Notes under the pieces: generated by a model | Told to the model about the DNA's origin: nothing | The model's input: only the letters and a program-made list of their open reading frames with translations | Databases searched by the model: none | Origin: Tretioscincus oriximinensis | Lineage: Eukaryota > Chordata > Lepidosauria > Squamata > Gymnophthalmidae | Direction: 5' to 3' | Assembly (NCBI GenBank): GCA_022410635.1 | Contig: JAJVDF010000281.1 | Span: forward strand, 369,499-433,498 | DNA: 64,000 nucleotides | Shown here: piece by piece, positions 1 to 11,725 of the stretch | How positions within the stretch are numbered: the stretch's first letter is position 1 | How the letters are laid out: each line of letters starts with the position of its first letter | Program-made: the position numbers and the translations under genes

Positions 1-2727
1 TTAAACAAAGGTGGAATCCATAGCCACACTTTTGCGTACTTTACACTAGTTTATTATATAAAATTATATCCAGTATATTAGAGTTACCAGCTAAAATCCA
101 GGATAGAAGGTTACACCTTTATTGGGAGTGGACTTTATAAGAGAGGACTTTTCACCAGACACAGTTTCTAATGCCTGCTCCCTCTGGGAGAGGGAGGTGT
201 CACTTTTCCTTACTCATTAAACATGCAAATCCTTTCCCTGGATTTTAGCTGGTAACCCATATATATATATATACTCTACATTTGCAATCCATTTGCCTAA
301 TACCAAGCAAGTACTGTTTCCTAGCTAAAACGATTATAAAACTGGTTCTTGCTTTGGTCTCCAAAATGTACTTTTCCCCTCCTCCATTGCTCAGACTGCT
401 GCCTTTTTCCTCTGGCAACATTCCCAAGCCTTTACTAGCTAGCTGCACACACAAAAACAGACATTTCCACTGGCAAAGCTCTGGCACAAAGTCTTGGTCA
501 GGAGAATGGTGTCACCAACTCCCATTTCCATCCCACTGAAAACTGTAAGACCATGCCAGGGGTGTGTGCTATGTAGCCATATCTCATATGCTGAAAGAGG
601 CCAGTCACTAATAATCTTGCTGAAAGCCAAGAAGCAAACCACTGCATGTTAAAGCAGTTGTCCACACCCTCGGCTGCAGGCCTGGGCAAAGTAGTTGTCT
701 CACTTCCACAAAGTTCTCGGAAAGACCTAACGCTGATGAACTTAAACCAGCGGCTTTACATAAAGCTAAGGTACGCAAAATGCAGGACCTGCTCACACAT
801 TTATTTTTATTCAGTCCTGAAGAACAAATTTAGAGTGCAGGCACACGTTTTCCTGCCATGATGACTCCGCTCCACGTGTTAACCAAGTTTTCGCCATGCA
901 CCTGGAAAAAAGGTTATTTGCCCTGGAATATACTTTAGCCGATACTTTGGGAAATTGCTGAGCCTGCAGTCGTGGAGGCAAGAAGTCTTCCTGTGTTTAT
1001 ATATCTTTAGCAGGAAAATGCTAGCAAAAGGCAATGCAGAATTATATACTGAGCATGCTCAATTTTTACCTTCTGGTTAGTTGTCTTGCACTTCAGCACA
1101 GGAGTCCCGATTGACATGCTTAATCTTCTGGTCTGAACCCAATTCTTCAAAACAAAAGAAAAACTGTAGAAGGCTTAAAGGTGAAATCAACTCCAGAACT
1201 ACAGGTGGTCCAGAATACTAGCAGCCTCCCTTCTACACACTGGTGAGCTTTAAGGGAGGACAGGGGTAAGGTCAGTAATGTGTGGAAAGGGGCTTCTGGT
1301 GAGCTCCTGGTCTACTATACTGGCAAATGCAGAATTGTCTAACAACAATATGACTACATATAATGAGAAATCAAAATGTAATACCTTTTCAAAGGCTTGT
1401 ATCTTGTACGTGCAAGAAATCCCCATTGGAAATAATGAATTAATTCCCGTCCGGTAAACATTACAGATTTTCTCTGGGGCAATATTAGGGGACATCATGT
1501 TGCTGTGGATCTATGAATTTATGAGTCACTGTTCCCTCCTTTTCCTGTGCCTCCATAAATTATATTTAAAAGGCAGGGCAATATGTACTGCAGAATGCAA
1601 AGATATGCCAGCATTTACTGTGACCCATTCATCAGGCTTCTAAGCCTTGAGTATTACAGTACTGAATAAATAGAAATTATGTCAGTGGCGGCAATGTTTC
1701 ACTACTTTCAGCACTCAGACTAAGGGGCATGGCTAACGCTTTTAGAAGGCATTAAAGTGGTGACACCCACAATTCTGGAAGTGACAAAATTCAGAATTCA
1801 AGTCGTAGGAACACTCCCTCCAAACGATGTGTTAAAGAGCACAATGCTGTTAAAATCCAGAATAACCCCACCGCAGGGTACATGTATATGCACCCTCATA
1901 CTTACGTGACAATCAACACACCTACTTGTAAATCCATGTGGAATGAACAACACAACTAACCAGGAAGTAAATACTGAGCATGCTCAACCAGCGATTCTTC
2001 CTGGCATATCCTGGAGGGCTTATTGCCCCTGCGGCTGCAGGCATGACAATTTCACAAAACATCAGCTAAATAATAGTGCCGGCAAAGGACCTTTTTTCGG
2101 GTGCATTGTGAAAACTCAATTCACATGTAGGGCAGAGACATCATGATGTTACTACAAACATGTGCCTGCAGCCAAAGATTCCATGGACATCAGTGCATTC
2201 TCAGTCATCATATATAGTCACTATAAAAAGAGAAACAGCTTAGCCAATACATTTTTAGAGGCCTGTTATGTTACATTGCAGGGAACATTGTTTTGAGCTT
2301 GTACCCGAAGGAGAAAAATTAGGGAAGGGTTTTGCAATGAAATGTGCTGATGTGTGTGCTTTCTGAGAAAACTGAACTTCTGGATATGAAAACTTTGCCC
2401 TTTACCATTGCAACGTAATGAAAAAAAATAAAGCTATTGTGGATAAGATTTCAGAAGCTTCCATTCAAGAAGGCAACTTGTAGCTTTATATGCAGGCAAG
2501 TCACACTATTATCCTTTTTAAAAGCACCAATATATATATATATTATAAATATATAATCAATGACTGGAAGCACATCTGAATTAATCATATTTTTTATGAG
2601 CCATCATATGCTTAAACAAATTAAAAAGAATTCAATTCACAAACATATATTTATTTCACATGCATATACTACTGTTTGTCTGATGTGTGCAAAGTTTGAT
2701 GTAGATACTTCTGGAGCATCAGTGAAA
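1..2727. other. AT-rich intergenic DNA, no gene seen
   Basis: No open reading frame here resembles a known protein and no splice-bounded exon is recognisable. The stretch is AT-rich, with short (TA)n runs near 260 and 2530. A segment at about 1840-2120 has balanced composition and could be an old repeat or a conserved element, but nothing in it can be named. In mammals this flank lies between DLX2 and ITGA6. Confidence 0.6.
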
Positions 2728-2880
2728 GGCTGCATCCACATGAAGCCTTATCCTGTCCTATCCCTCGGAATAGGAGCCTGCCAACCACATACTAGTGTAG
2801 ACAATGGCAGGCCAGGAATGGGGCCTGACATAGTCTATACTGGCATGGGGATGGCCAAACTCTGTCACAATGGGGCCAAA
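2728..2880. mobile_element. Foldback MITE, family FB-A (copy 1)
   Basis: A short palindromic element that begins GGCTGCATCCACA and ends GGGGCC. Its two arms meet at a GGCAGGCC / GGGGCCTGAC centre, and both arms carry a TAGTCTA-like block. It is flanked by AAA on each side, a possible 3-bp target duplication. It has no coding capacity. It is one of more than ten related copies in the window, and a 3-bp duplication suggests mobilisation by a PIF/Harbinger-type transposase (inference). Confidence 0.7.
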
Positions 2881-3974
2881 GAAAGAAGAAAAAATCTTTG
2901 AGAACAGAATTTGAAAGGGTGATTGCATGGAAAGAAACCTGTTTGCCTAATATGTGAAACATAAAGACAGTATATAGGTGCCTTCCAGATGAAATTTTCC
3001 TCATACTATAATGGCCTCGCCCTCACCTAATTGTAGTAGCTCCAGTATTAGATTTTTGCCTAATCTTATCTGGAAGCTATCAACTGATTCCTTGGGGTGC
3101 CTGTCCATGGGCTTGACTAAATGGTTCTGTGGGCAGATCTGGCCCCTAAGCCAAATCTTTGTGGGGGTTTTTTAAAAATCTACCAAGATATTTATATAGC
3201 TTTAAAAACTGATTGAAGACAACCATGTACCAGCCCAATATGGTGTCCCAAAGATATTGTAAGGTGGACTTTCTCTTCCTTTCTTTTGTGTTGTGTCAAT
3301 GCCTTATATTGGGTTTGAAAAACGTGTAACAGATTTTCTCATTTTTCTGTTGCAATATAAAATTTTATCACCACCTGGTACCACAGAGCACAGTCTGACC
3401 TTGCAGAGCAGCTGTTGTTCTTTTTCTGATGACAGCTTGCAAGGAAGAAAGAAAGATCAAACTGCCTGGCCCACCTTTGTGTCTCCAAAAACAGACAAGT
3501 TGGTAGGAATCAGCAGGTGAAGCTTTTCACAGTGGGGAGATAAAGATTATCTTCTGCAAATGTTTGCACATCAGACTGCTCTGGGAAGAATAGCTGCAGA
3601 AACCAGTGAAAACAGAAGCAGGTCTGAAGGGCCTCTTTCCCTTGGAGCTAATCTAGTGGAGACCAAAGTCCCATCTGGGAAGGCTGGGGAAAAGTGACAC
3701 CATTCTCTGACCACCATATGAAGGGGAGGAATCACCCACACTTTAGAGGGCTGTGATTATGCGCTCTCAGGCAGCGATAAAAATAACTGATAGGGTCAAA
3801 AACAAGAGGAGCCAAATGTAGGGCGGAATTAATGAAACAGGAAAATGGTTTTAACAAATGGGTCAGAGAAAAACAGGGTCCCACATAAAAAAGGACAGAT
3901 CTTTGCACATTTAATGGCTGTAGAAGAGGATATGTTACCGCATAGAAACATAGAATCAGATTTGAAATGTCCTC

Positions 3975-4265
3975 CCCTTTCAGAGATGCAAGGGGTAGGG
4001 GCACATCGAAGGCCTTTCTCTGTGGTGGCTCCCTCTACTCAGGTACCTATACTGTATAGCTTTTGGCACCTGGTAAAAAATGTTCCTCTTCATCTACACT
4101 TTTGATGACTAGATCCCTCTACATTTGTCCTTCCAGGGAGGGAGGGAAGGGGGGGAGGAAAGGTATGGGTCTCTTAAATGTTTTCCTGGTATGTTTTTTG
4201 TGTTGGTTTTAATCTTCTGTTACCCACTCTGGGACCTATGGAGAAGAACGAGATATAAATTCCTA
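3975..4265 (+). repeat. Probable LINE 3'-end fragment
   Basis: The segment contains a CTGTGGTGGCTCCC block and, further on, a 'GTTACCCACTCTGGGACC ... GATATAAATTC' end typical of reptile CR1/L2-like 3' UTRs. A related start (CCCCTTTCAGAGATGCA) recurs at about 12650. No ORF survives. The family assignment is from memory of squamate repeats. The flanking 2881-3974 holds nothing recognisable. Confidence 0.4.
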
Positions 4266-4804
4266 TGACCCAAACTAATACACACTTTCTATGATCTGCT
4301 ACTATTTCCAAGAACATTTGCACAGTTTCATTCATGCAGGCATTAAATCTACAAAAGCTAATTTCATGCTATTTTATCTTTCTCATGTACAACCATCTCA
4401 AATTGGCTATCTAAGAAAATCAAAAAGCTGGTCAAGGTAGCATGTCTGATATGTGAAAATGTTGCAATATTTTTCCAGGCGTAGTTAAAGCTTAGAATCA
4501 GGAAGCAGAAGGTCATTACTGCTTCCTCATAGACATTTTTAGAACATGTAAAAACTTAACCGTGAAGAAACCTCAGACATAGAAGCTCCAAAAACTGTCT
4601 TGTGGCCAGATTTTAACAACATTGCTGACTATTTTGTAATGGAAAAGATCAGCAATGAAAGATAGAATAACAACTAAAGCAAAATTATAAATAATGTATA
4701 CATAACGGATACTAATCAGTGCTGATTCAAGGTCACAGCAAGGCTTTTCTCTATTCCACTTCTGGTATTTTAATAGCCTCAAATCTGAATTAAAAGTATA
4801 TGAA

Positions 4805-5046
4805 TTGGTTACTTGCTTTCTTAGGATCTGCTCAGACACATACGTTTTAATCCAGCTTCAGTCCACTTTCAGAGGGAAAAACACATCAACAAAGCAGCAA
4901 GCTGTTTTATTTTAGCATCCTCTGATTCAGAAATTGGGTTTAGATAATGTGGAAAGAAAATTATTTTACACTTTGCTGCTGTGCTTTTTCCATTTTGAAA
5001 GTGGTCTGAAGCTAGATTAAAATTTAGGTGTGACCAGAGCCTGAAG
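4805..5046. mobile_element. Foldback MITE, family FB-D (copy 1)
   Basis: The left part reads ACGTTTTAATCCAGCTTCAG and the right part is its reverse complement in diverged form (CTGAAGCTAGATTAAAATTTA), giving a palindromic non-coding element of about 240 bp. A second copy lies in DLX2 intron 2 at 41019-41207 and fragments are at 35370-35405 and 49123-49205. Sharing across independent sites supports a transposable origin; the superfamily is unknown. Confidence 0.6.
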
Positions 5047-5503
5047 GGATAGACCTTTGTATCGTTAATGGATGTGAAAAAATGACTTCCCCTCAAGTGC
5101 AGCAGGCATTAGGGGTTGTCCTTTCTTCTAAGGTACAAAGCTCTATTCTGGTTTTATTTGGGAATCCTGTTTTAACAACAAAACAAAAAAATAATTTGTT
5201 ACACATTTAAAATCAAACCATACTCTTTTATCCTGAAGAATGAGATTGATATGGGGAATTTTTTTTCTGAACTAAACTGAAGCACATAAAACAACTTCAT
5301 CTGAATTTCTCAGATGGGGAGGAAGGATCCACATCATTCAGGACAAACTGACTAAAACTTCCTCCTACCCCCCTACCATTTTTATTAAACAAGAATAACA
5401 GAACTGCTTCAAGATGAATCTTCTTCCTTTTGGGTCCACTCAGTAATTCAAGACAACTACTAATTCCTTTTATGAAATATACAATGGACAATTGTTGTAC
5501 ATT

Positions 5504-5770
5504 GAAGAGCCAGTTTGGTGTAGTGATTAGAGTGTTGGACTTCTATCTGGTCGTCTCCCGGTTCGATTCCACACTCCTCCAGGAAGCCAGCTGGGCCAAT
5601 TACAGTTCTTTAGAACTCTCTCAGCCCCATATACTTCACAGGGTGTCTGTTGTGGAGAAAGAAACAAAAGCTAAGTGCTTCCCCCCTATGTTTGGCCGCC
5701 CTGAGACTTTCGGGCATAGGGCAGGATATAAGTATAAATAAATAAGAAATAAGAAATAAGAACAAACAAA
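5504..5770 (+). mobile_element. Sauria-type tRNA-derived SINE
   Basis: This SINE begins GAAGAGCCAGTTTGGTGTAG. It has a pol III A-box-like block (TAGTGATTAGAGTG, 5521-5534) and a perfect B-box GGTTCGATTCC at 5560-5570. The body carries CTCTCAGCCCC and CACAGGGTGTCTGTTGTGG, and the element ends in an (AATAAG)n-type tail. These are hallmarks of the Sauria SINE of squamates, which is tRNA-derived with an RTE/BovB-like 3' end. It is the single most diagnostic element for the host lineage. Copies in the other orientation and truncated copies are at 28741 and 32526. Confidence 0.85.
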
Positions 5771-6442
5771 TCATATTATGACATAAAAATAATCATGTCA
5801 TTCAAACCCAAGGAGAATGCTTCTGATATATTGTCATGAAACATATCCACGTAGGCCTTTTGGAGAGTGTAGACACTCTGATTCCAAATTGCATTATCTT
5901 CATCTTCTAAGGACATTCACACCGTCAATGTTTTCAGCGACTAGACAATTATTGCTTTTGTCAACAGAGCACACCCACAATACAAGCCCACATCTGCATA
6001 AACAACCAGCACATTTTACAATATGAAATCCAAGATGGAAACAGCATGGTTTACTTTGCCAAATGCCTGCATGTACATTACAATAATAAATCTATGCAAA
6101 GCTAAAGCTAAAGTGGCAGAAGCATTGCTAACTTGTGGTATACAACTGATCAAAACACACCTCCACATTAAAACAGAAAAAAACCATATTAAGTTCATTA
6201 TTCAGGTCTGAAGAAAGGTTATTAGTAAACATGTGATCAAGGCATAAGGTTTATTAAAGGAGAGAACCCAATATCAGCTGTCAGAAATATTTAAAGGTAG
6301 CAAAGAAAAATATTTTTTCCTGAAAACCTGCAGGACTTCTATTTGAAACATTTGCACCTTCACTCTGCCACCACACAGTACCATGAGGCATCAGGACTTG
6401 GCTGAGATACAGCATCAAAAGGGTAGTATGCATATCAGGTAA
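5771..6442. other. Intergenic DNA, nothing recognised
   Basis: AT-rich unique-looking sequence. Short ORFs on both strands have no recognisable domain. Confidence 0.5.
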
Positions 6443-6665
6443 GAACCTAAGAACATAAGAAGAGCCATACTGGATTGGGCCAGAGCCCATCTAGTCCAGC
6501 ATTCTGTCTCACACAGAGGCCCACCAGATGCACCTGGGCTGTCTGAACAGAGGAAAGCAAAATATGCACCTATTCATGATTCCCTGCAAATGGTATCACA
6601 GGAGTCCTGCCTGTTGATCCTGGAGGCAGCATCCAGACATCCATCCTGGTACCACTGATTTTGGA
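6443..6665 (-). mobile_element. CR1/L2-like LINE 3' end, 5'-truncated
   Basis: Read on the minus strand, the element ends in GGCTCTTCTTATGTTCTTAG. Before that come CATCTGGTGGGCC and AGAATGCTGGACTAGATGG, the common 3' terminal region of a squamate CR1/L2-like LINE. It is non-coding here and truncated at the 5' end like most such copies. Other copies in the window are at 8012, 10990, 25376, 32277, 35410 and 36424. Confidence 0.75.
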
Positions 6666-6988
6666 GACAGTTCCCTAGGGATTTCTGCTATTCTTATTCC
6701 TATCCTGATTCCTACCTCCACATAGGGGTCTTTTGGTCAGTCTCTTTTATTTGGAGAGATGGTGAAACTCCATATTATAATAGTCTGCTTTCCAAGCTTT
6801 TGCTTTGCCACTTTTGTTATAGTCACGTTCCTATCTTTTTTAACTATTTTATATTATATAGTTATGTATTGACTATATATGAAACAATTCCTGAGCCAAC
6901 TAAAGAGCAGAATTAGTGAAGAAAAAGCCTATATAATCTGTGCTATAGTGAATATGTTTGTATTGTTCTGTATTGTTACAAACCAAGC

Positions 6989-7292
6989 CACACTCCAGAG
7001 AAGCTGTTTGAATACAGAATTGATTTTAAATCCGGAATAACCCAATTGCCCACATGTCTTCACCTTTCTGCCTTATCACAGCAACGAGAGGACGTATCCA
7101 CGGGTAATTGTATTCCCATTCTATTGCACCCCTAAGAACTTGCATGCACAGTCTCCCTATGGTTTGGGGATCCCCCTCCACTCTTATGTCTGAATTTCAG
7201 TATGCACATCTTGCCTTCGTTCTCACCTTTTCCTGCCTCTTCACAAACAGCAACTTAGGGAAACCTGAAGCCCATTCTGATAACAGCTTGTA
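6989..7292. mobile_element. Repeat family E (copy 1), possible MITE
   Basis: The block contains AGAAGCTGTTTGAAT, then CCGGAATAACCCAATTGCCC. It closes near GATAACAGCTTGT, roughly the inverse of the start. The same order is found at 27137-27350, so this is an interspersed repeat with short inverted ends. It is non-coding and of unknown superfamily. Confidence 0.5.
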
Positions 7293-7317
7293 AGTACTGT
7301 CATGAAAATTCAGGGCA

Positions 7318-7450
7318 AGGGGGCTTTTTAGCAAATGGATTATTGAAACTCTGCGACCACGTGAGGCAGAATCTTCCTGATGCAACTATCATCGTAGTAG
7401 CAAAACCCCATCTGGAGGGCCCCCAAAAATACGATAAAGTAGTCTGCTGC
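7318..7450. repeat. Repeat family F (copy 1)
   Basis: About 130 bp closely matching 16310-16425. Shared words in the same order include ATGGATTATT, CAGAATC or GGAATCCTCCT, GTAGCAAAACC and ATCTGG-GGGCC. Two diverged copies 9 kb apart with unrelated flanks indicate an interspersed repeat. It is non-coding and of unknown class. Confidence 0.5.
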
Positions 7451-8011
7451 CTAGAAAGGTCATTATCTCCAGCATATGAACATTTCAATATGCTGCACAA
7501 GCAAAAACCTATACAATCATAAGGCCTTAAGGAAAGAATGGGCTTGAAAGAGCTTGCACAAATGCAAGCCCCAGAGGATAATTTTTTGCAAAAAGAAATA
7601 AACATGGGCTGGACTCCTTTTGTGAGTCAGTGTATTACAATCACTTTGTTCTCAGTCGGAATGTCGAGAAACAAGGAGAGGAAGTTTGATACATGGAAGA
7701 GGTTCAGTCCAAAGTAAACAGCAAATGCCTCTATGAAGCTCACCTCCTACTTATCAAACACCCTTTTCTGCAGTTCCACAGAACCTCCAGAGGAAACTGA
7801 ATGTTACATTTGATTAACGTGACACGAACTATTTCAATACCTGCTGAGTTCCACTGCTACTGAGGCAAGAGAGCGAGAGCAGATGTCAGTGTCAACACCT
7901 AGAAGTGAAATGAAATGAAGATAGTTCTACCAAAAGACTTTGGCGGATGGCCCTTTTGCGGTTCAGTTGCTAATATAGTTAAAGGAAGCCTTGTGGCATT
8001 TTAAAACCACA
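7451..8011. other. Intergenic DNA, nothing recognised
   Basis: No gene, RNA or repeat family can be named in this stretch. Confidence 0.5.
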
Positions 8012-8372
8012 AGAACATAAGAACATAAGAGAAGCCGTTCTGAATCAGGCTGAAGCCCATCTAGTCCAGCAATTTGTGCCACACAGAAGCCCACCAAATG
8101 CACATGGGCAGTCTGGAAAAGAAGAAGGCAAAATCTTCAACTGTTCTCGACACCCTGCAAATGGCATTTCAGGAATCCTGTCTGTTGCTCCATCTCAGGG
8201 GCAGCATTAAGACATCCTACCTAGTAGCTGTTTATACCCTTGGCTTCCATGAACTTGTCTAACCTGTCTTGAAGCTATCCAGACTATTAGCTACCACTAC
8301 CTGTTCTGGAAGTAAATTCCACAGGCTGATGACTTTCCCTTTTCTGTCCTCAGTCCTCTGCCCATGGAATCA
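8012..8372 (-). mobile_element. CR1/L2-like LINE 3' end
   Basis: On the minus strand the element ends with the duplicated CTTATGTTCTTATGTTCTTG tail. It is preceded by the 'CTGGACTAGATGGGCTTCAG' block and the 'AAGACAGGTTAGACAAGTTC' block seen in the other copies. It is 5'-truncated and carries no ORF of significance. Confidence 0.75.
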
Positions 8373-10790
8373 CAGCCCAAATTGACATCAGCTATTGCAC
8401 TACATTGCACTAAGGCAGCATTTCCACGTGGGAAAAAGAAGAGGTTTGGAGAAAAGCCGAATAAGTGAGCATTTCCTTTGCTTTTCTCCATTCCCCTGGT
8501 CCCTGTGCAACATCATTTTTAGCCACACAGGGAAGAAAAAGTGCTTTTTCTCCTTGACAGCAGCAGACTGTATCTCGCAATATTGGTTGCCAGAAGGCAA
8601 AGGGGGTCCCACTCATTGGACAGTAGCACAGCAGGAGCACAGCATGCGCATGGTAACTGCTGAACTCTGAAGCCAGTTCTCCACCCAGTGCTGCGTGCAT
8701 GCAAAGTGTCATGGACCAACTGTAGCTTTTAAAACACAGGTAAGCCTTAGGGCAGATGGGCGGGTGAGACCTGCCTCATCAGGGGCCTCTTGCCATAGCG
8801 CAAGCTGGCAACCTAGCCAGTCCACCTCTGATCCCTGACATTTCAAGCAGCTGCAGGAGCAGTTTAAACCCCGTTTTATTAGCTTAAAGAAGATCGCGGC
8901 AACCAATGTGGTCTGGGACCATTCTGCTGCATCTTCCACCTTGCCGCCCCCTCCCATGGCACCTGTCACAGGAAGAGGAGACTCAGCAGAGTCATGGCAG
9001 AACAATCCCAAGCTTTCACTGGCTGCTTGGACTAGGCAGCCAATCAGAGAAAAAGGGGGGAGTCTGGTAAATAGTATTCCAACCGAGACAACTATCACAA
9101 GTAGCTCAAAACAAGCAAAACTGCTTGTAATTCAAATATACTTCAGGTATTTTTATCGGTTGGACTAGGCAGCCAACAAGGGCTTCTTTTAAGGGGTTTC
9201 ATTTAAACCTTCGCTTTTGCACAAGTTTACACTTCCACAAAAGCAGGGGCAGGGATCTGGATGGGGGTGTTCTGGACTCCCAGGAAGCCAAAGCAAGAGA
9301 AAAAAGTAATGCCACCTTCACCTTCCTTCCCCATTTTCATGGTTTCCAGGCAAGTGGCCACGTGATCAAAGGTGAGGGCATTCGAATTAGACCAACATTT
9401 TCACCTGTATAGTAGTGTGTTTGCAGAAATCCAGCAGTAGAAGAGCTAGAGAGTTTGCTGTGACATTTTTCCTGCTAGTCCTTTAATGCAATTCCTGCAG
9501 CATGATATCCAGTCGTTGTGCTATGACACCAGCATCTGAACATTCCATCAAGACCTCTGTCAAGACCTCCAGTCCTGCCTCATAAGTTATTTGTTTTCCT
9601 TTTACCGAATGCAGAAGAGAGCAGGAAAACAATCAGCTGCTTGATCCTGTTGAATTTAGACAGGAAAAAGCAACAATGATGAATAAAAAAAATTCCTAGC
9701 AGCTCCCAAAACTCAAGCAAGTTTAAAAGTGGGATTTTTCTTTGGATTTTAGCCACTCACCACTAAGGAAGTCAAATACCAATCGAAACATGGATACAAA
9801 TCAGCCAATTGCAGGCAAATCCATCATAATTGCGCTATAGTATCTGGGAGGGAAATACACATCTGCATGCATCCATATTCTGTTCTATGTGGAAACTTGT
9901 GTACATTGCTTCTGCTGGTAGTGGTCAGAGAAGTAATGCTTCTTGAAGATACATGCTTTCCAATATGATGCATACCCTACAAGGGAGCATTTCGAGAATG
10001 TGGGGCTTCATATACAGTATATAAATATATATAATGACATACACATGAAGGGACATCAAGCTTTTAGGGAAATGTAGATAGGGTATGGCCAAAACAAGTT
10101 TGGGACCACTGTTCTAAATGGAAGTAAACAGTTTTGAAAGGCATCTCTCCAACTAAAATTGGAATTTCAACCTTGGTCTCTGCTCCAATGGAAGGTGCCT
10201 CCCATCAAACTACATGAACGAACTGGAGTCCAAGTATTAAAACAAGAAAGAAGAAATACTTAATTGTTTAAAGGGTAACATTCTTGCTGTCTCAGCAGCC
10301 TCTTCTTCCAGATTTCTTTGCTGTGACAACATGTAGGAGGTTTAGAATGAAGTCATTGTGTTGAACATACAGTTTGGGCCTTGTTCTGGAAACTAAAAAT
10401 GAAGGGGGTTTTCAGCAGTTCCAAAGAGATCAAAGGTTAAGTCAAAGAGAAATGGCCTAAGAGGCTAAACTGGAATCCAGATATAAGATTTCTCAATATT
10501 CTTGGATAAAATGACTATAAACCTCTGTTCTTTTTCCTGTCACACACACTTGTTATCTTCATCACTATAGGAAGTAACCAATGACATGAACAGAAGTTTA
10601 TAGTGAGAAGACTGGAATTAAATAATTTCCCACTCACCCACTAGAGATGAAACTCTTCCCATGCATACTACCAGCCATTTTGAATATTCATATTGAAGTA
10701 AAGAAATAAGCCTTCCATTTATTCTGTAATATTTTACATACAGTTTGAATAAATTGCAGCAGAATTTTAGTAACTGGCAATAGATATATA
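8373..10790. other. Intergenic DNA with unresolved repeat-like segments
   Basis: No gene is visible. The part at about 8740-9180 has words reminiscent of family E (GTTTAAACCCCG, CAGCCAATCAGAG) and may be an old DNA-transposon remnant, but the match is too weak to call. A TA-rich run lies at about 10010-10040. The rest looks unique. Confidence 0.45.
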
Positions 10791-10793
10791 TCA

Positions 10794-11725
10794 TCATATA
10801 TAATAAAAAGCACGTGGGAGATTTCAAGATTCCGAGGTATAATGACCAATGACAGGGCTTGGAACTTTGGCAGCCTCCAGAAAACAATTACAGGGTTTGG
10901 AACTTTGGCAACTTCCAAAGACCAATGACAGGGCTCAGAACTTTGGCAGCCTTCACAGATTACAGTCCTCGATTGGAAACTGCTTGAAAGGAGACGTTTG
11001 AGTGATGATCTGATTGAAGTGTACAAAATCATGCATGGAATCGACAGGGTGAATAGAGAAAAAATGTTTTCTCTATCACACAACACAAGAACCAGAGGGC
11101 ACTCCCTAAAACTGTTGGGTAGAAAAGTGAGAACAGACAAAGGAAAGTATTTTTTCACCCAGAGGGTCATCGGCCTGTGGAATTTACTTCCTGAAGAGGT
11201 AGTGGTAGCTAACAGCTTGGATAGTTTCAAGACAGGACTAGACAGGTTTATGGACACCAAAAGTATAAATGGATACTAGGATGGATGTCTCGATGTTGCC
11301 TCTGGGATGGAGCAACAGGCAGGACTCCTGAAATACCATTTGCAGGGAGTCATGAACAGGTGCATATTTTGCTTTCCTCTGTTCGCACTGCCCAGGTGCA
11401 TCTGGTGGGCCTCTGTGTGACACAGAATGCTGGACTTGATGGGCTGTGGCCTGATCCAGTATGGCTCTTCTTATGTTCTTATGTTCTAAGACAGGGAAGT
11501 AGTAAATGGACAGCTCTCTGGGTGGAAAGATGTTGGAAGTGCAATACCCCAGGAGTCAGTACTGGAACCAGTATTGTGAGGGGAAGGAAGGAAAGAAAAA
11601 ACAAGGGAAGGAATTAATGAAAGGTGGAAGGGAAGGAAGATAAAGAAGGAAAATAAAGAAGGAAAGGAAGAAGGAAGGAAATGAAAATGGAAAGAAAAAA
11701 GGAAGTAAACAAAGAACAACAAGTG
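10794..11725 (+). mobile_element. Helitron-like non-autonomous element interrupted by a LINE
   Basis: The element starts TCATATATAATAAAAAG, very similar to the TC-TATATAATAAAAG 5' terminus of known animal Helitrons. It continues with tandem 'ACCAATGACAGGGCTNNGAACTTTGGCAGCC' units at about 10837-10957. After an inserted LINE (10990-11487) it resumes with a segment translating to GREVVNGQLSGWKDVGSAIPQ-like residues, a reverse-transcriptase motif of CR1-type LINEs. It ends in a GGAA-rich tract. A second copy at 22012 lacks the LINE and so shows the uninterrupted order. No CTRR 3' end with hairpin was fixed, so the Helitron call rests on the 5' end only. Confidence 0.5.
10990..11487 (+). mobile_element. 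CR1/L2-like LINE 3' end, nested insertion
   Basis: This is the most complete copy of the LINE 3' region here. It includes TGATTGAAGTGTACAAAATC, an AGGGAAAGTATTTTTTCACCC-type block, the 'GTGGAATTTACTTCC' block and the terminal CTTCTTATGTTCTTATG. It sits inside the Helitron-like element: the flanking sequences AAAG (left) and AGACAGGGAAG (right) are contiguous in the related copy at about 22160-22185. It is therefore younger than its host repeat. Confidence 0.75.

Noticed and set aside
5504..5590. A tRNA gene suggested by A- and B-box sequences
   Set aside because: The boxes belong to a Sauria-type SINE; no cloverleaf is supported.
10688..11260. 190-codon minus-strand ORF
   Set aside because: It spans the tandem units of the Helitron-like repeat and the inserted LINE, so it is repeat sequence read backwards.
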